Assembly: GCA_030641605.1 (NCBI GenBank)
Contig: DAOWHD010000042.1
Location: 1-14,428, forward strand
Reading direction: 5' to 3'
DNA length: 14,428 bases
Source of the DNA: Thermoplasmata archaeon
GTDB lineage: Archaea; Thermoplasmatota; E2; DHVEG-1
Shown: positions 13,264 to 14,428 of the stretch, in pieces
Numbering within the stretch: the stretch's first letter is position 1
How the letters are laid out: every line of letters begins with the position of its first letter
The notes under the pieces: model-generated
Databases searched by the model: none
Told to the model about the DNA's origin: nothing
The model's input: only the letters and a program-made list of their open reading frames with translations
Translations under genes and position numbers: made by a program

Positions 13264-13726
13264 CTTTTTTATTATCTGGAACAAAAACTTACCGTTCGTA
13301 TAAATCAACTCATCATATGCATACACTTCGCCATTTTTGCAGCTCGTTTTAGAAATATTTCATATATTTCTTGTTGTGTAGTGCTATATGCGGTCTGTTT
13401 TCTGGGATCGGTATTTGTCATGTTTCTAGTATTTTCTGGACTGAGAATACCAAGTTTTGCATCGATATTTTCAATTTCAAATTTTGCAACGGGAGACAAA
13501 TATTTGAGTTGTTTTTCTAAGGATTTTTTGTAGAATATTTCTGCCAATCCCCCCACTCCACTTTACATATGGATAAGCACCAACATCTATTGCCTGTCTA
13601 TATACCTCTTTTATCAACTGGGTTGCAGCATGGCTTCCACTGATCATAAAACAAATCATTCTTATTCAGTTCAAAAGAATGATTCACTAAAACATATGCT
13701 AATTTTTCTAGCCTCTTACCAATCAT
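13258..13726 (-). pseudogene. Decayed M29 (thermophilic metalloprotease) aminopeptidase gene: two frameshifts and a large internal deletion
   Basis: Three reading frames joined in order give an M29 aminopeptidase N-terminus. It starts MIGKRLEKLAYVLVNHSFEL from an ATG at 13726 with AGGGG upstream. It continues FMISGSHAATQLIKEVYRQA and GAYPYVKWSGG, then LAEIFYKKSLEKQLKYLSP and FEIENIDAKLGILSPENTR, and ends near EIFLKRAA. One extra T in a T4 run (13648-13651) and one extra G in a G6 run (13549-13554) account for both frame changes. After KRAA, another frame reads NGEVYAYDELIYTNGKFLF, which resembles the C-terminal end of the family. About 240 central residues holding the metal ligands are therefore missing (junction near 13334-13338). 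A normal member has about 360-400 residues. No activity is possible. The frameshifts alone could be sequencing errors, but the deletion could not. Confidence 0.75.
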
Positions 13727-13787
13727 AGCTACCCCTAAATAACATTGAATATGGAGAAAAATGGAATAGTTTCCCAAATGATTTATA

Positions 13788-14428
13788 TTAAATCTCTTCC
13801 CATTCTTTAAGCACAGATTCCCATTTGAATTTTTTAATTGCCTCTATTTCTTCCAATCTTCGGATAATTTTTTCATAACCTTTTACCAGGGTTCGTATCC
13901 GTATTTTTATTATAAAATCATATTTACCCGCAGTGGCTGTAACATGTGTCACCCCACGAATATTCCATAAGTTCTTCATTGTTTCCTCAATGGGATAACC
14001 GGGTTTAACATTGATGAAAACATATGCTTTCATCATAGCAAGTGCAAATGAGATGATACCAAGAACTACAAGAATCGTACCTATAGTTTTTATTAATATC
14101 ATCACAGGATCTGTTGAAAATGGTGGAATAATGTTGAAATATGATACCAATAACGAAAATGGAATCGCAAACAGAACAGTCGATGCGCGTACTGCCTGTG
14201 TAACACTTGCCCTTCCAATACCAAGAGCACGTATATAAAACACATATGAAAAGAATGTAACACCCATTGTTAGTGCAACCCAACCAAAGTGTTCTATTGA
14301 AGCAGTTATGCCTTCAATTAAATGACCTGTACCCATAAAAAAATCAGATGCGATTAGTAACGCAGTAGTGAAAATACATGCAAATATAACGTTCCATAAA
14401 CGAATATTTAGAGAATCATTGGGTCTAT
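13788..14428 (-). CDS. EamA/DMT transporter half fused to an Lrp/AsnC-type (RAM) ligand-binding domain, cut by the right window edge
   Basis: The frame is open from the right edge of the window (213 codons seen), so the N-terminus is missing; an inner ATG at 14336 is not the true start. The visible part begins with a membrane helix (about WNVIFACIFTTALLIASDFF). Three more helices follow: GWVALTMGVTFFSYVFYIRAL, VLFAIPFSLLVSYF, and MILIKTIGTILVVLGIISFA. ALGIGRASVTQAVRASTVLFAIPF is the typical second-half EamA repeat. After the last helix comes a soluble domain of about 80 residues: AYVFINVKPGYPIEETMKNLWNIRGVTHVTATAGKYDFIIKIRI, the beta-alpha-beta-beta fold of the Lrp/AsnC effector domain. No DNA-binding helix-turn-helix is seen. 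The likely role is a metabolite exporter or importer with a built-in cytoplasmic ligand sensor; substrate and gating are inferred. Confidence 0.82.
   Translation of the reverse strand, partial: RPNDSLNIRLWNVIFACIFTTALLIASDFFMGTGHLIEGITASIEHFGWVALTMGVTFFSYVFYIRALGIGRASVTQAVRASTVLFAIPFSLLVSYFNIIPPFSTDPVMILIKTIGTILVVLGIISFALAMMKAYVFINVKPGYPIEETMKNLWNIRGVTHVTATAGKYDFIIKIRIRTLVKGYEKIIRRLEEIEAIKKFKWESVLKEWEEI

Noticed and set aside
13305..13556. A separate 83-residue gene starting at a GTG
   Set aside because: Its residues continue the M29 aminopeptidase sequence begun in another frame upstream, and the GTG lies in the homopolymer that causes the frame change, so it is part of the pseudogene.

Overview
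The window is archaeal and probably from a euryarchaeon of the Thermoplasmata type; the exact lineage is an inference. The evidence is TATA-type promoters at leaderless or short-leader spacing, GGAGGTGAT-type ribosome sites, a tRNA gene without an encoded CCA, AT-rich DNA, and archaeal families: a GH57 amylase paired with a GT4 synthase, KptA with a zinc finger, DUF357, DUF2582, SAM hydroxide adenosyltransferase and an HAE3-type RND transporter. No CRISPR array, transposase or phage gene was seen.

Layout. Positions 1-3160 hold a glycogen/alpha-glucan cluster read leftward: a GT4 glycogen-synthase-like enzyme, a GH57 alpha-amylase-like enzyme one base downstream, then a debranching enzyme (GH133/GDE type) that runs off the left edge and has its own promoter. 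Positions 3260-5340 hold a tandem winged-helix protein, tRNA-Lys(CTT), kptA, and the divergent ribose-5-phosphate isomerase gene rpiA. Positions 5420-8070 hold a regulator-transporter operon: a winged-helix protein overlaps an RND/MMPL transporter by four bases, and a 25-bp inverted repeat lies upstream of the promoter. Positions 8070-9100 are gene-poor: two copies of a near-palindromic 21-nt repeat, a dodecin lacking the flavin-stacking tryptophan, and 16-nt direct repeats on either side of it. Positions 9097-11760 hold a DUF357 protein, a flavin reductase-like protein, a SAM hydrolase, an unrecognised zinc-ribbon protein, a possible leaderless 31-residue gene and a conserved archaeal winged-helix protein. 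Positions 11800-14428 hold purF, the wreck of an M29 aminopeptidase gene, and an EamA transporter fused to an Lrp/AsnC-type ligand-binding domain, cut by the right edge.

How the genes fit together. The left cluster should build and degrade storage glucan, and rpiA and purF connect pentose phosphate to purine synthesis. The transporter operon is probably controlled by its own first gene. Nothing here is clearly a new defence or mobile system. The most unusual items are the duplicated operator-like repeat at 8246-8325, the EamA-RAM fusion, the M29 pseudogene with a retained C-terminal scrap, and the TATA-driven small ORF at 11357.
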